64,000 nucleotides of DNA from Myotis daubentonii (GCF_963259705.1 NC_081841.1:91897063-91961062), one strand, 5' to 3'; positions 23,998 to 36,908 are shown, counted from the first letter of the stretch. A program made the numbers and translations. The notes: a model not told the origin generated them from the sequence alone.

Positions 23998-24699
23998 CAC
24001 TACAGACTGACATTCTCCTAGTCTGTGATAATATTTTCTTTCTCTTAAGGGTGTCATTTTGTGTTTTTTAAAAGTTATTAATTTTAATAAAGTCCAAATT
24101 ATCAACCATTTCTTTTATGGTTAGTGCTTTTTATGTCCTGTTTAAGAAATCTTTACTTCTACCAAGATCTTAAGATCCTCTCCCTGTTTTCTTTTAGCAG
24201 CTTAATTTTTTTTAACTTTTTACATTTGTGTCTGAGATTCATTTTTAATCTAACATGGTTGGTTAATAATAACCAACTGATTCACCACACTTTTAAAAAA
24301 GCACCATCCTTTCCTATTGAAATGCAGTGATACTTTGTGGTAAACCAGGCGTTCACATTCTTGTGGGTCCATTTCTGGTCTCTCTTCTGTTCTGTTTGTC
24401 AATTTGTTTATCCTTATGCCAATACCATGCTATTTTAATTCCTTCAGGATACTTCTGGAAGTCACCCTTCATTTTCATTCCTATACCCCAAGCCCAAATT
24501 CCAAACATCTTACTTCATTTCAAGTGTAGTATAATAGCTTCCTAACTGGCCTCCCTGTCTTCAAGATTTCCTCTCTCTGGCACACTAGTTCTGAAACTTT
24601 CGTGTGCACACAGATCACCAGGGAGTGATAATATTCTTTAGGTACCGCATGTTACCTTATTTCTCCAATTAGGTTATATGATCATCAGAGCAGGAGTCA

Positions 24700-26800
24700 A
24701 TCCTGGCATTTATTTCCCCCTCGGCATAACTCTAGGCTGCACAACACAGTCAACAGATATTTTATAACTTCGAGCCTATGGTGCATTTTTTTATAAGCCA
24801 GTCATAACAGTATCTAACCAAGACTTATTTCAGAGAGATATACCTTAGAATAAAAATGACGAGTTGTCACTTCAAGTGCTGCTTCAAAAGGAAAAGCACA
24901 ACTCATTGTGTTCATACCAAGAGATCTCTCTGTATAGTCGCACTTTAACAATGTGTGGAGAAGCGATAAAGAAGAGCCTCCCAATTCAAGGTGCTTGGTC
25001 AAGCTTTTCCAAAAAAATCACAGCAAATATTATTACCAAAGACTCTACCAGAAACACTTACCAGAAATGACACAAGCTTTGTGCTTAGGAGGTTGGAATC
25101 ACAAATAAACAGTGAGCCATCTTATCCAGCCTGGGGGAAAATAAAGCTGCTGTTCCCCAGCTAGAAGAACCTCTCACAGGAAAGTAACTCTAAAGGATTA
25201 TGATTTCTGCCCTGGAGTTAATATTTTGTGACTTGTTTTGTCTTAATGCATAAGAAACTTATGATTTGTGTCATTTAAAGGATCCAAACATCTGTTGCAC
25301 TCTTATGAATCATTATTTAATCTTACAGCCAAAATTTTCATATAGAAGCAGTATAGGGTTTGAGTTAAATTATTTTTCTAGTGATTATTCTGCCATAGAA
25401 AATAATTGTTATGTGTACTATGACTACCAAGAAGAGAAAAACAAAGCATCTGGAATAAAAGAAAGTGGGAAATTAAAAGAGTAATGGTGCAAAAAGAGCA
25501 CAGGCTTGAGAATAGGAAGATGTAGGCTTTAATCATGGCAATGATTCTAGTAGTCTAATGATCTTGGCTACCTACAACTTCAGGTTCCTAACCTGTAAAG
25601 ACTATCTCTGAGTGCTAAAGTCCTCCCAGCCCTAAAATTGTATCTACTTAAAAGTTGTCAGTATTTAGGGCAGTGTCCCATGTGATGGAACAATTCTGGG
25701 TCATAATTATTCACTCAGTTGAGCTTAATAATTTCTATGACTTCAAACCATAATCCACACATTTTGAAAAGTGAAATGGATATTTATTATGTTCACACCC
25801 ATTACTTGATAGGCATTACAGTAGAAAAATAATTCATACAAGGTCATAATATTAACGAAAGGGTTATTTTGCAGGCTTCTTAAATAAAACCTCCTTTCTG
25901 GTATACCTGAGATTAGTTGATAATCTCTCTCACCACTGGATGTCACTTTTGCTCCAAAAGAAGTCAACCCAAACTAATCTCAACAATTAGAATCTGATCT
26001 CTAAGATACTTTTCTCTAAAACCTCTGTGAAAGATCAAATCAGCTCTTATAATTTCTAGTGATTTCCAGCTAACATCTGGCTTCAGAGGCTTCAAACAGT
26101 ACAAGAATGCATAAATACTTTCTAAGATCATCCCAAGCCATAATAAACTACACTGAAACCCATAGGATACACAATACTTCCATGGCCTGAAAGAAAAAAA
26201 AAGTGATATACAAAGGGAAAAACAACAACACAAGTCTTTATATTTGAGTATAAAGAATTCCCATTTGTAAGTACTGTTTTCTAATCTCAATATCACACTA
26301 CTTTCAGCATTATGGAAGAAAAAAGCAATATTCAGAATCCACAAACATAGGGAAGTAATAACTTTTAGACTTCTCATGTTATAACTATCAGAAGGCATTT
26401 GGCAGTTATAGCTAATACATAAATAGGTGACTAGGAACTGTGTCCTCCAGTTTCCCAATCAAAATATGTAAATAATTTATAGTTATCTTATGCAAATGTG
26501 AACAGCTAACCTTTCAGATATTGACACTGGTGTAGCTATGCCTATAAGCACCTTGCTCTCATCTCAGACCTTCTTACCTCCCAAAGCAAATGCCATGACT
26601 AAGGGAACTTATCAAATGGAAACATATTAAATCAACCCCAACCCCAACACACATGCACCACATTTGTTGAAATAACTGCTAAATCACTGCCACAGTGAGT
26701 CATGGTTACTAAAGGGATCATGCTATACTCCTTGGGTTTGTTGAAGTAGAAAAAAAGTTGAAATCACTGTCTTAGGTGAATCATCTCACTACATCATTTC
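24700..26800. other. CEP83 intron, mostly unrecognised
   Basis: One MIR (25498-25640) and otherwise nothing named. The 164-residue minus-strand open frame at 25964-26458 has no domain and no splice sites joining it to CEP83. Confidence 0.5.
25498..25640 (+). repeat. MIR fragment
   Basis: 'gcacaggcttgagaatagg', 'gatcttggctacctacaac' and 'tgtaaagactatctctgag' in MIR order. Confidence 0.6.
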
Positions 26801-26920
26801 CAGGATGCCCTGGACTATTTATAAGAAAATAAATTATTAGGTTCTGGGGAAAATAGGCCTGCAAAAGGGAAACTTAAAAAGAGGGTGGCTGTCGGAACTA
26901 TCATGGCTGTCTCAGAAGCT

Positions 26921-26941
26921 GGGGGGGGGGGGGGGGGGGGG
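26921..26941. repeat. Poly(G) run of 21
   Basis: Uninterrupted G homopolymer, extended by gaggcggaggtg. Length is likely to vary between reads and individuals. Confidence 0.95.
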
Positions 26942-27342
26942 AGGCGGAGGTGTTCTAATTCCTCCTGTAGGGCAAGGAGGTACTTGCTCCTATATTCCTG
27001 AGTTGGAAACAAAAAAGCATTTTAACCACAAAAGCAATGTTACAAGTATTAGTTAAGCTGAAACAGGCAGAATGAGTTAAATAAGACTCGTGTGGGCTGT
27101 TTTAGAAACTTGATCACTGAAAAACAGTCTGTGAAAAAATGCATGTTGGCTCTGAAAAACTGACCTGTACACAAAATTTAGAAATAAATCTGTTGAGCAG
27201 TTTGGATTTTCCCAATTTATCTCTGCAAGGTTGAAAGCAAAATGTCATATTTAAGTACTAAACCAGTAAAATCTCAGTTTTCATTGTACATCTTATTCTC
27301 CTAAAATACTTAATTATGTTTTACTCTGTAGAAATCAATCTA

Positions 27343-27525
<183 letters not shown>

Positions 27526-27709
27526 TCAGGATTAAACAGATATCATCCCAAGTAAAATCAAACTTAATACCTATGTGGCATTCAGAAGACTAATTTAGAT
27601 ATTTGAAGTAAAAATATATTGTTTTACTCAATGAATAAAGATGTTTTTCTTTGAGGGTTTTCAGAATAGTATGGCCAGAGAGAAATTTAAAGGGCCTTCT
27701 TCCATAAAT

Positions 27710-27712
<3 letters not shown>

Positions 27713-27742
<30 letters not shown>
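27713..27742. repeat. (ATT)n microsatellite
   Basis: About ten ATT units in the intron between two CEP83 exons. Confidence 0.95.
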
Positions 27743-27743
<1 letters not shown>

Positions 27744-27919
27744 AAGAATTCAAAAGTCTATAAAGTTCATTCTCTAGAGACCACTGTATATTGTCAAAGG
27801 GTGTTTGTAACTAGTTCCCAAAACACATTCAATGTGGAATTATCATTGAAATAACTATATATAATATAGCAGGGGGAAAAAAGAAATAGTTGTACATAAC
27901 GAAAAAAAGCAAACTCTAC

Positions 27920-28077
27920 TTTTCAACTTCTAGTTGTGCTTTTTCAGCTTGGCTTCTTAAATTTCGGCACTCCTGTTTTAACCTCTCCACCATTTCCTTC
28001 AGTATTTGGTTTGAATTCAGCAGTTCATTCTCTGACTGTGTAAGTGAGGTCACTTGGATCTGCAAACTACTGATTTG
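27920..28077 (-). CDS. CEP83: CEP83 coding exon (coiled coil)
   Basis: Acceptor cttttaag, donor GTAGAG. 52 codons plus [54 protein letters not shown]. Heptad pattern throughout. Confidence 0.95.
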
Positions 28078-28122
28078 CTTAAAAGAAAAGAAGATAAATG
28101 TTAAGGCCACTAAACAAATTTA

Positions 28123-29290
<1,168 letters not shown>

Positions 29291-29306
29291 GGCCCTCAAC
29301 CTCTCC

Positions 29307-29523
29307 CTTTTTTTTTTTTTTTTAATTTAAATATATTTTATTGATTTTTTTACAGAGAGGAAGGGAGAGGGATAGAGAGTTAGAAACATCGACCAGCTGC
29401 CTCCTGCACACCCCCTACTGGGGATGTGCACGCAACCTAGGTATATGCCCTTGACCGGAATCGAACCTGGGACCTTTCAGTCCGCAGGCCGACGCTCTAT
29501 CCACTGAGCCAAACGGGTTAGGG
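29307..29523 (-). repeat. Ves SINE with clear target duplication
   Basis: Reverse Ves flanked by ctcaacctctcc at 29295-29306 and 29524-29535. Near-consensus, so relatively young. Confidence 0.94.
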
Positions 29524-29535
29524 CTCAACCTCTCC

Positions 29536-30470
29536 ATTTTTAAAACCCTTCAAACACTTATCTCAAATATAATTCATTTGGTACTTATTTTTAGTTTGGC
29601 ATTATCAATATTTATCAATCCAATTAGAACTGCTGATTGGAAAGACAACATTCTCAAAGGCCCACGGCTGTGCTTTAAACACTAATAAAAATTCAATAAA
29701 CGTTTGCTGATGGATTGAATGAATCAACCTAAATCCTGGATTAGAAGTTTAAATGTGTAAAATGACTGGACAATATGACATGGAAGAAGCCACTAGACCC
29801 ACTGCTTCCTGAGGTATTTACATACAAATGATGGAAACAATGGATCTAAAGCAAGGATATCAAACATGTGGGCCCACCTGCCATGAGTCTGACATGCTTG
29901 ATCTAAAGGAATAGGGCCAGTCTTTCTCTTGCTTTGCTCCTTTGACAGTATTAGTCACGCTATCTGGTAATATTAGCTAAATTATTACTCTCTCAAACTT
30001 TCTATGCATTTCTCCCCTTAAAAGTTTATGAACGTTACTAACTTTGTAGTTAGATTACAAGTTAATGGAGGTTTCTTTCTACAAAACCTTGAAGATGAAA
30101 ATAAAGGCGAAAAAACTGTGGGTCCTAGCCCAGGTCCAAAGTTAGAAAAGTTAGGCCCCAAATTATTTTAGCTCTGGTAGAGATTTTGGATATACTTGAT
30201 AAATCAATAGAAACAAGACCCAGTTACAGGAACCATTCATAGCCTAAATGCTTTCTAAATAAGTTATGTAGATATTAAGAGAAACAACTAAAGCCTACAT
30301 TCAAAAATTGAAGCCAAAGAAACCAATGCCAAAGAGCACCTGACTATTAAGACACAAAAGGAATAAGAACATCATCACTATGGTAGAATATAAGAAACAA
30401 CACACAGTTTTCTTCAGTTGGCTTTGCTGAAGCAGTGATGGGTTATAATCTACAACTGATAAGAGATTTC
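29536..30470. other. CEP83 intron, no recognised feature
   Basis: Apart from the 49-bp hAT remnant at 29852-29900, nothing was identified. Confidence 0.5.
29852..29900. mobile_element. 49-bp hAT remnant
   Basis: Only the two termini remain (caaggatatcaaacatg and the reverse caagcatgtcagactcatg), bounded by the perfect 8-bp duplication atctaaag (29844-29851, 29901-29908). Confidence 0.75.
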
Positions 30471-30474
30471 TAAA

Positions 30475-31187
30475 TTTTTATTGTTGATAGTATTACAGAT
30501 ATCCCCCAATTTTCCCTCCCCTTCATCTCCCTCCTCCCAGCTCCTGCCCAACCCCAGGCCTTCACCACACTATTGTCTGTGTCCATTAGTTATGCATATA
30601 TGTATATGAGTTCTTTGGTTAATCTTTTCCCATCTCCTCCCCTAACTCCATCCCCCTCTCAGCTCCCCTCTGAGATATGTCAGTCTGTTTCATGCCTCCA
30701 TGTCTCTGGACCTATTTTGTTCACCAGTTTATTATATTCATTAGATTCCACTTATAAGTGAGATCATGTGATATTTGTCTTTCTCTGACTAGCTTGTTTC
30801 ACTCAGCATAATACTCTCCAGGTCCCTACATGCTATCTCAAAGAGTAAGAGATCCTTCTTTTTTACAGTTGCATAGTATTCCATGGTGTAATGTGCCACA
30901 GCTGTTTTATCTACTCATCTACTAGTGGGCACTTGGGTTGTTTCCAGATCTTAGCTATTGTAAATAACGCTGCTATGAACATAGGGGTGCAAATATTCTT
31001 TCTGATGAGTGTTTCAGACTTCTTAAGATAAATTCCTAGAAGTGGGATCACTGGGTCAAACAGTAGCTCCATTTTTAATTTTTTGAGTAAATTCCACACT
31101 GCTCCATAGTGGCTACACCAATCTGCATTCCACCAGCAGGGCACTAGTTCCCTTTTCTCCACATCCTCGCCAGCACTTGTTATTAAG
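30475..31187 (-). mobile_element. 5'-truncated L1 (3' end)
   Basis: On the minus strand it encodes the L1 ORF2 C-terminal region (LLKKLKMELLFDPVIPLLGI, then KNICTPMFIAALFTIAKIWK) followed by the 3' UTR with 'atgggaaaagattaacc'. Same orientation as CEP83, unlike the other young L1/HAL1 copies. Confidence 0.88.
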
Positions 31188-31395
31188 ATGTTACAGGAGA
31201 AAATTAGTCCATGATTTAACTTAACATCATTACAGTTAGAATTCTAAAGGTTAATGGAATTTAACAAAAAGTAACTTAAATAGGAATAATCAGGGTTTAG
31301 AAATATGTTCAATGATCTAAAAATCACAATAATGAAAGAGTTCAAAACATATTATTTCACAATGCTACAGATTTAGGAATAAAGTACAGTATTTC

Positions 31396-31608
31396 CTTTT
31401 TAAATATATTTTTATTGATTTCAGAGAGGAAGGGAGAGAGAGAGATAGAAACATCAATGATGAAGAGAATCATTGATTGGCTGCCTCCTGCACACCCCCT
31501 ACTGGGGATCGAGCCCACAACCAGGGCATGTGCCCTTGACCAGAATTGAACCTGGGACCCTTCAACTTGCAGGCTGACACTCTCCACTAAGCCAAACCGG
31601 CTATGGCT
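31396..31608 (-). repeat. Ves SINE
   Basis: Reverse Ves bounded by aaagtacagtatttc (31381-31395) and aaaatacagtatttc (31609-31623), a 15-bp target duplication with one mismatch. Confidence 0.93.
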
Positions 31609-31683
31609 AAAATACAGTATTTCTTGATTAGAAGGTTTGAATATTCAAAGTGTGTTACAATTAGTCAAAATAAAATAATCTTT

Positions 31684-31930
31684 AGCCCTAGCTGGTTTGG
31701 CTCAGTGGATGGAGCATCAGCCTGCAGACTGAAGAGTCCAGGGTTCGATTCCGGTCAAGGGCACATACCTTGATTGCTCAATTCCCGGCCCTGGTCGAGG
31801 CATGTGCAGGAGGCAACCGATCGATTTGTGTTTCTCACATCAGTATTTCTCTCTGTCTCTCGCTCTCCCTTCCACTCTCTCTAAAAATCAATGGAAAAAT
31901 ATCCTTGGGTAAGGATTAACAACAACAACA
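31684..31930 (+). repeat. Ves SINE
   Basis: 'agccctagctggtttggctc' head, 'gggttcgattccggtcaag' B box, CT-rich body, end 'atccttgggtaaggatta', then (AAC)n tail. Confidence 0.92.
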
Positions 31931-32526
31931 AAATACTAATTTTTATAACAGAAGTACAAAGTACAGAAGAAAGTACACTTAATTCTCATTAGATCAGTAA
32001 AGACTACATAAGAAAAATACAATTTGAAATGGATCCTGAAGACAAAATAACAGTCTGAAGTAGAGAAATTAATGATTTAAGCAAACAAGAGGACAACTAA
32101 TGAAGCAAGACTACAGAGCAAATGAAGAGGGTGGGATAGAACACTATATATTTTGGAAGCAAAGGGAGAAAGGATATCTTCACAAAAACAGAAAGGGAAG
32201 AGAGAATGATGAAGATACAGAAGTTCTCAAATAGTGAGAAGCTGAAAGAATTCATATCCAGACATCTTTGCTCAGGTACAAATGAGAGCACAGTGGAACA
32301 GTGGACAAAGAGTTTCCACTGAGAGGCAAGGTAGCCAGGTTAACAGACTGGAAGAAGGAAAAAACAAAACAAAACACAAATGTACAAGAACTACCAGTTT
32401 CAATTTCTTCAGTGAGAATAGAGTAAATAATAGAAAACAAGTTGTTTTTAAAGTGATCAATTCTAAGGGATGACAAGGTATGATGGCTAAGTGTAGGGCT
32501 ATTAAGGTAGAATAAAGATAGAGAAT

Positions 32527-32760
32527 TCAACCTGGCTGGTTGCTCAGTGGTTAGAGTGTCAGCCCACGGACCTAAGGATTTGCTTCCCATCATGGGCAGG
32601 TACCTCAGTTGCAGGTTTGATCCCAGCCCGTCAGGGAACAGGCGAGAGACAACCAGTCGATGTGTCTCTCTCACAGATGTTTCTCTCTCTCAGCCTTCCT
32701 CCCTCCCTTCCACTTTCTCTCTAAAGATCAATGGAAAAAATATCCTTGGGTGAGGATTTA
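32527..32760 (+). repeat. Ves SINE
   Basis: 'aacctggctggttgctcag' head to 'atccttgggtgaggattta'. Its A-rich tail was the landing site of the HAL1 element that follows. Confidence 0.9.
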
Positions 32761-32775
32761 AAAAAACAGAATTCC

Positions 32776-34367
32776 GGAGGAGAACCAAGATGGCGGCATA
32801 GGTTAACCCTGGAGATTGCTGCCTTGAACAACCAAATCAAAACACACCTAAAAGACGGAACGGACATCATCCAGAACCACAGGAAGGCTGGCTGAGTGGA
32901 AATTCTACAACTAGGAGGAAAGAGAATATCATACCCAGACTCAGAGGAGGCGCAGTACTGAAGTGAAATACTCAGGTACGGAGTGCGTGCAGAGCGGGCT
33001 GGCGGCGGAGGGCGGGGATGGTGCTTTCAATCGGGAGGGAGTCTCAGATTCTGAGCTCCAGATCCGGGCGAGTCTCTAGGGACCCAGACTCAAACGGGAG
33101 AAGCAGGACTGTCTGGCTTCAGTCAGAACTCGAAGGCAGCTTTCTCTCCGAGGTTTGCAGCGGTTGCTGGGACTCTGTGAGGCAGAGCCCCTAGGGATGG
33201 AACTGAGAGCCGCCATAACTGCTCTCTCCGGCCCACCCTGTTGATCCCGAGCCCGAGCGACCCACCTGCCCCGCCCAAGCCCTGCGCAGAGCCATTTGCC
33301 AGATAGCCTCAGGCAAAGGCTAGATTAGCACCTCCCTAGAGGACAGAAGTTTTCCCACTGCAGACACAGCTGATTCTCACAGCCAGCTGGCCTGGAGGTC
33401 AAATCCCCCTAGTATTAACTACAACAATCAAGGCTTAACTACAGGAGGACTGCACACAAAGACCACTAGGGGGTGCACCAAGAAAGCATAAAAAATGCGG
33501 AGACAAAGAAATAGGACAAAACTGTCAATGGAGGATATTCAGTTCAGAACCACACTTTTAAGGTCTCTCAAGAACTGTCTAGAAGCCACTGATAAACTTA
33601 ATGAGATCCTCAACAAATCTAATGAGACCCTCGATGTTATGATAAAGAACCAACAAGAAATTAAACATACACGGACTGAAATAACGAATATTATACAGAC
33701 TCCCAACAGCAGACCAGAGGACCGCAAGAATCAAGGCAAAGATTTGAAATGCGAAGAAGCTAAAAACACCCAACCGGAAAAGCAAAATGAAAAAAGAATC
33801 CAAAAATACAAAGATAGTGTAAGGAGCCTCTGGGACAGCTTCAAGTGTACCAACATCAGAATTATAGGGGTGCCAGAAGATGAGAGAGAGCAAGATATTG
33901 AAAACCTATTTGAAGAAATAATGACAGAAAACTTCCCCTACCTGGTGAAAGAAATAGACTTACAAGTCCAGGAAGCACGGAGAACCCCAAACAAAAAGAA
34001 TCCAAAGAGGACCACACCAAGACACATCATAATTAAAATGCCAAGAGCAAAAGACAAAAAGAGACTCTTAAGAGCAGCAAGAGAAAGAAACTCAGTTACC
34101 TACAAGGGAATACCCATACGACTATCAGCTGATTTCTCAACAGAAACTTTGCAGGCCAGAAGGGAATGGCAAGAAATATTCAAAGTGATGAATACCAAGA
34201 ACCTACAACCAAGATTACTTTATCCAGCAAAGCTATCATTCAGAACTGAAGGTCAGATAAAGAGCTTCACAGATAAGGAAAAGCTAAAGGAGTTCATCAC
34301 CACCAAACCAGTATTATATGAAATGCTGAAAGGTATCCTTTAAGAAGAGGAAGAAGAAGAAAAAGGT
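32776..34367 (+). mobile_element. HAL1-type retrotransposon (L1-like, ORF1 only), complete
   Basis: Bounded by the perfect 15-bp target duplication aaaaaacagaattcc (32761-32775, 34368-34382), in the Ves tail. Contents: 5' region starting ggaggagaaccaagatggcg, then an intact ORF1 at 33495, then a short purine-rich end (gaagaggaagaagaag). There is no ORF2 sequence at all, which defines half-L1 (HAL1) elements; these depend on L1 ORF2 in trans. 1592 bp. It ends soon after ORF1 with no proper poly(A), so the transcript probably ended or was primed in the A/G-rich tract. Confidence 0.85.
33495..34343 (+). CDS. HAL1 ORF1 protein, intact 282 residues
   Basis: L1-type ORF1 RNA-binding chaperone. N-terminal helical/coiled-coil part (about residues 15-115, heptad-like LLRSLKNCLEATDKLNEIL), RRM-like domain (about 118-176; core NIRIIGVPEDEREQDIENLF and EEIMTENFPYL), then the C-terminal domain (about 177-270; RHIIIKMP, TYKGIPIRLSADFS, LQPRLLYPAKLSF). 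Shorter than human ORF1p (338), mainly in the coiled coil. Open from ATG to TAA without a disabling change visible by eye. Start chosen because two other HAL1 copies share the same ATG (MxRQRNR). Whether it is expressed cannot be judged; it is antisense to CEP83. Confidence 0.88.
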   Translation: MRRQRNRTKLSMEDIQFRTTLLRSLKNCLEATDKLNEILNKSNETLDVMIKNQQEIKHTRTEITNIIQTPNSRPEDRKNQGKDLKCEEAKNTQPEKQNEKRIQKYKDSVRSLWDSFKCTNIRIIGVPEDEREQDIENLFEEIMTENFPYLVKEIDLQVQEARRTPNKKNPKRTTPRHIIIKMPRAKDKKRLLRAARERNSVTYKGIPIRLSADFSTETLQARREWQEIFKVMNTKNLQPRLLYPAKLSFRTEGQIKSFTDKEKLKEFITTKPVLYEMLKGIL

Positions 34368-34382
34368 AAAAAACAGAATTCC

Positions 34383-34680
34383 AGAGTGAACATAAAATAG
34401 ACTATAAGCAAAGGTGTTGGATGTGTCAACAATACAGATGTACTCACTAAGAATAAAAGCAAAGGATAGAAAATAGAAAAAAGCTGAGCCAGAAGCCACG
34501 GTCCTCAGTGACTGCTGGGGAATATCCTGTAGGTCCGTAAATGGACAGAAAGATAGAGTAAGATGGATGCAACAACTATCACAGAAAAAAACATTTTAAC
34601 CAAAGTTAGTCACTGGTCTAAAAACAACAGTGGGGTTCGGAAATACTGATTCCCTTTTTTGGTCCCTAGTTGCAAGAGAG
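34383..34680. other. CEP83 intron, A-rich, not identified
   Basis: Continues the pre-insertion sequence right of the HAL1 target site; A-rich and possibly old retrotransposon, but not recognisable. Confidence 0.4.
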
Positions 34681-34681
34681 A

Positions 34682-34817
34682 GTAAGGAGGCCCTGGCAGG
34701 TGGCTCAGTTGGTTGGAGTATTGATCTGTTCACCAAAAGTTTGTGGGTTTGATTCCTACTCAGGGCACATACTTAGGTTTTGTGTTCATTCTGTCAGGGT
34801 ACGTTCAGGAGGCAAAC

Positions 34818-34880
<63 letters not shown>

Positions 34881-34934
34881 GTCTAGAAATTAATGAAAGC
34901 ATATCCGCCGGTGAGGATTAAAAAAAAAAAAAAA
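34682..34934 (+). repeat. Ves SINE with expanded (CT)n
   Basis: 'ccctggcaggtggctcag' head, 'gggtttgattcctactcagg' B box, then about 27 CT units (34821-34874) and 'ccggtgaggatta' plus poly(A). Confidence 0.9.
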
Positions 34935-35360
34935 GGTTGCCAGGTAATATGTCATCAGGACAAAGTCAGGTTTCAGTAAGGGGTGTTTATAAAAACGTGG
35001 AGGTTGTAAAAAATTTATTGGAATGGAACAGGGATCTCAGAGGTTATAGCAAACATTGTTAAGAGGAGAGCTTTAATGAGTTGGTGGTGGGAGCAGTCAA
35101 AAGGTGAAGGATGAGTAAGTTGGGGAATGAGAACGTATGTGATCAAGTACTTTATATTTCAAAAGCAGTTATGGAGAGAATGGAAGTAGAAATATAGGTA
35201 GGCTGGACAGCCAAGGAACAACAGCGAATACAGCTGTGGGAAAGTTATAAATGGAAACAGTTGGAATAACAGTGAGATGGAGCTCTTCCAAGCTCTCTGC
35301 ACAGTACAGGAGAGCCAATTGTGATCATTACTGCCCAGGTTTTCTGTGGCAGGCAGCTGA
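34935..35360. other. CEP83 intron, no recognised feature
   Basis: No repeat or coding signal named. Confidence 0.5.
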
Positions 35361-35361
35361 C

Positions 35362-35488
35362 ATGCGTCATTTCAACGTTCAACAAATGTTTACTGAGTGC
35401 CTACAAATGCTGGGCCCAGTGCCGCAAATATATCAGTGCAAAAACAAAGAATCTGTATTCTTAAGGAGTTTATGCTCCAACCATGCTA
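35362..35488 (+). repeat. L2 fragment
   Basis: 'caacaaatgtttactgagtg' followed by 'gctgggcccagtgccg' and 'ttaaggagtttatgctcc' in L2 order. Confidence 0.7.
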
Positions 35489-35502
35489 TCTGAGCTTTCT
35501 TT

Positions 35503-35669
35503 CTTTTTTAAAATATAGTTTTATTGATTTCAGAGAGGAAAGCAGGAGGAGAATCATTGACTGGCTGCCTCCTGAACAATCAGGGATGGAGCCCAAAACC
35601 CGGGCATATGCCCTGACTGGGAATCGAACCGCAACCTCCTGGCTCAACCAATGAGCCACCACAGCCAGG
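35503..35669 (-). repeat. Ves SINE, short variant
   Basis: Reverse Ves with perfect 13-bp target duplication ctgagctttcttt (35490-35502, 35670-35682). 167 bp, missing part of the body. Confidence 0.92.
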
Positions 35670-35682
35670 CTGAGCTTTCTTT

Positions 35683-36384
35683 AATAGTGAAAATGTTCTA
35701 TAATGTGCACCATCCAATATGTTGCATATTTGAAATGTGGCTACTGTAAACAATTTCTTAAATTTTTAATTAATTTAAAATTAGATTTAAATAGCTATTG
35801 TATTACTAGCTATATGTAGCTATTGTATTATTAACCCAGGAGTGGGTATGTAAACCAGACCCAAATCCTTTTCTAGATGTTTCTAACTTGATTCATCAAG
35901 TAAAAATTCTGTTTTCTTTGATCTCAAAGATCAAATTTCTTTGATCTTTGACTTGACCTCACAGAGAAAGCAGTAGTAGAAAAGCAGACATACAAGTTAA
36001 AAGAGAGGAGGAAGACCTCAGACCTGAGGAGAGAAGCCGCTCTCATCTGACCATATCTGAGTTCCTAAATAAAGGCATCCATGAGACCAGCATAATCCTT
36101 GTCCTTTCCACAGTTTAAGTCAGCCAATAAAGTCCCCTTTTTTGCTTCAGTTAATTGGGGCTGGGTTACTGTCATAACCAAAAATTGACTAGATTATCTT
36201 ATTTTAAATCCTGTCATTTTTACATGTTTTTAATTTACAGGTAACTTTATAAATTTTACAAACTCATTGTAAGGTGGGGCAATCTTGTGAAATATAGGCT
36301 ACTGTTAGAATAGTAATTTTATTATTCAGATTAGTGGTGAAGAAACCACTTTAATGAAAGCAAGAAACTGGTATTTAATTAATA
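35683..36384. other. CEP83 intron, no recognised feature
   Basis: AT-rich; no family named. Ends in (ATTT)n (36385-36407), the Helitron landing site. Confidence 0.5.
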
Positions 36385-36408
36385 TTTATTTATTTATTTA
36401 TTTATTTA

Positions 36409-36863
36409 CTAGAGGCCCAGTGCACAAAAATTTGTGCACTCGGGGGAGGGGGGGTCCCTCAACCTGGCCTATGCCCTCTCGTAGTCTGGGACCCCTAGGG
36501 GGATGACCATCTTCTGGCTTAGGCCCGCTCCCCAGGGAACTGGGCCTAAGCTGGCAGTCAGACATCCCTCTGGCAGCCCGGGAGCCCTCAGGGGATGTCC
36601 ACTTGCCAGTCTAAGCTGCAGTCGGACATCCTTAGCGTTGCTGAGGAGGCAGGAGAGGCTCCCACCACCACCACTGGACTGGCAGCCATCAGCCTGGATT
36701 GTGGCTGAGTAGAGCTCCCCCTGTGGGATCGCACTGACCACCAGGGGGCAGCTCCTGCACTGACTGTCTGACCCTTGGTGGTCAGTGTGTGTCATAGTGA
36801 CCAGTCATTCGAGTGGTTCTGTTGTTAGGGTCAATTTGCATATTACCCTTTTATTATATAGGA
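36409..36863 (-). mobile_element. Non-autonomous Helitron, downstream member of a tandem pair
   Basis: Minus strand: starts TCCTATATAATAAAAGGG at 36863 and ends CTAG at 36409, followed by T. 3' palindrome TGCACAAATTTTTGTGCA. It abuts the next Helitron at 36864 with no spacer. Confidence 0.9.
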
Positions 36864-36908
36864 TAGAGGCCTGGTGCACGGGTGGGGGCCGGCTGGTTTG
36901 CCCTGAAG

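Larger units (their letters stand above)
22000..24560 (-). repeat. Ancient L1 3' sequence broken by three insertions
   Basis: Blocks 'catgaatggaatcatagt', 'ttcattcattgctgcatctt', 'ccaccagcaatacatgag', 'ggtgattatgcatattggcc' and 'tttttgtgaagtgcctctc' are reverse-strand L1 3' sequence, probably two overlapping copies. A Ves (22201-22420), a solo LTR (22898-23493) and a mariner MITE (23871-23997) interrupt it. Confidence 0.7.

Noticed and set aside
25964..26458. 164-residue minus-strand open frame in a CEP83 intron
   Set aside because: No recognisable domain, no splice sites matching CEP83 phase, AT-rich hydrophobic composition typical of chance frames.
34821..34874. CT array considered as a satellite or regulatory tract
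   Set aside because: It is the pyrimidine-rich body of a Ves SINE expanded as a microsatellite.
36469..36795. Open frames across 36469-37535
   Set aside because: They lie inside GC-rich Helitron repeats; length reflects base composition.
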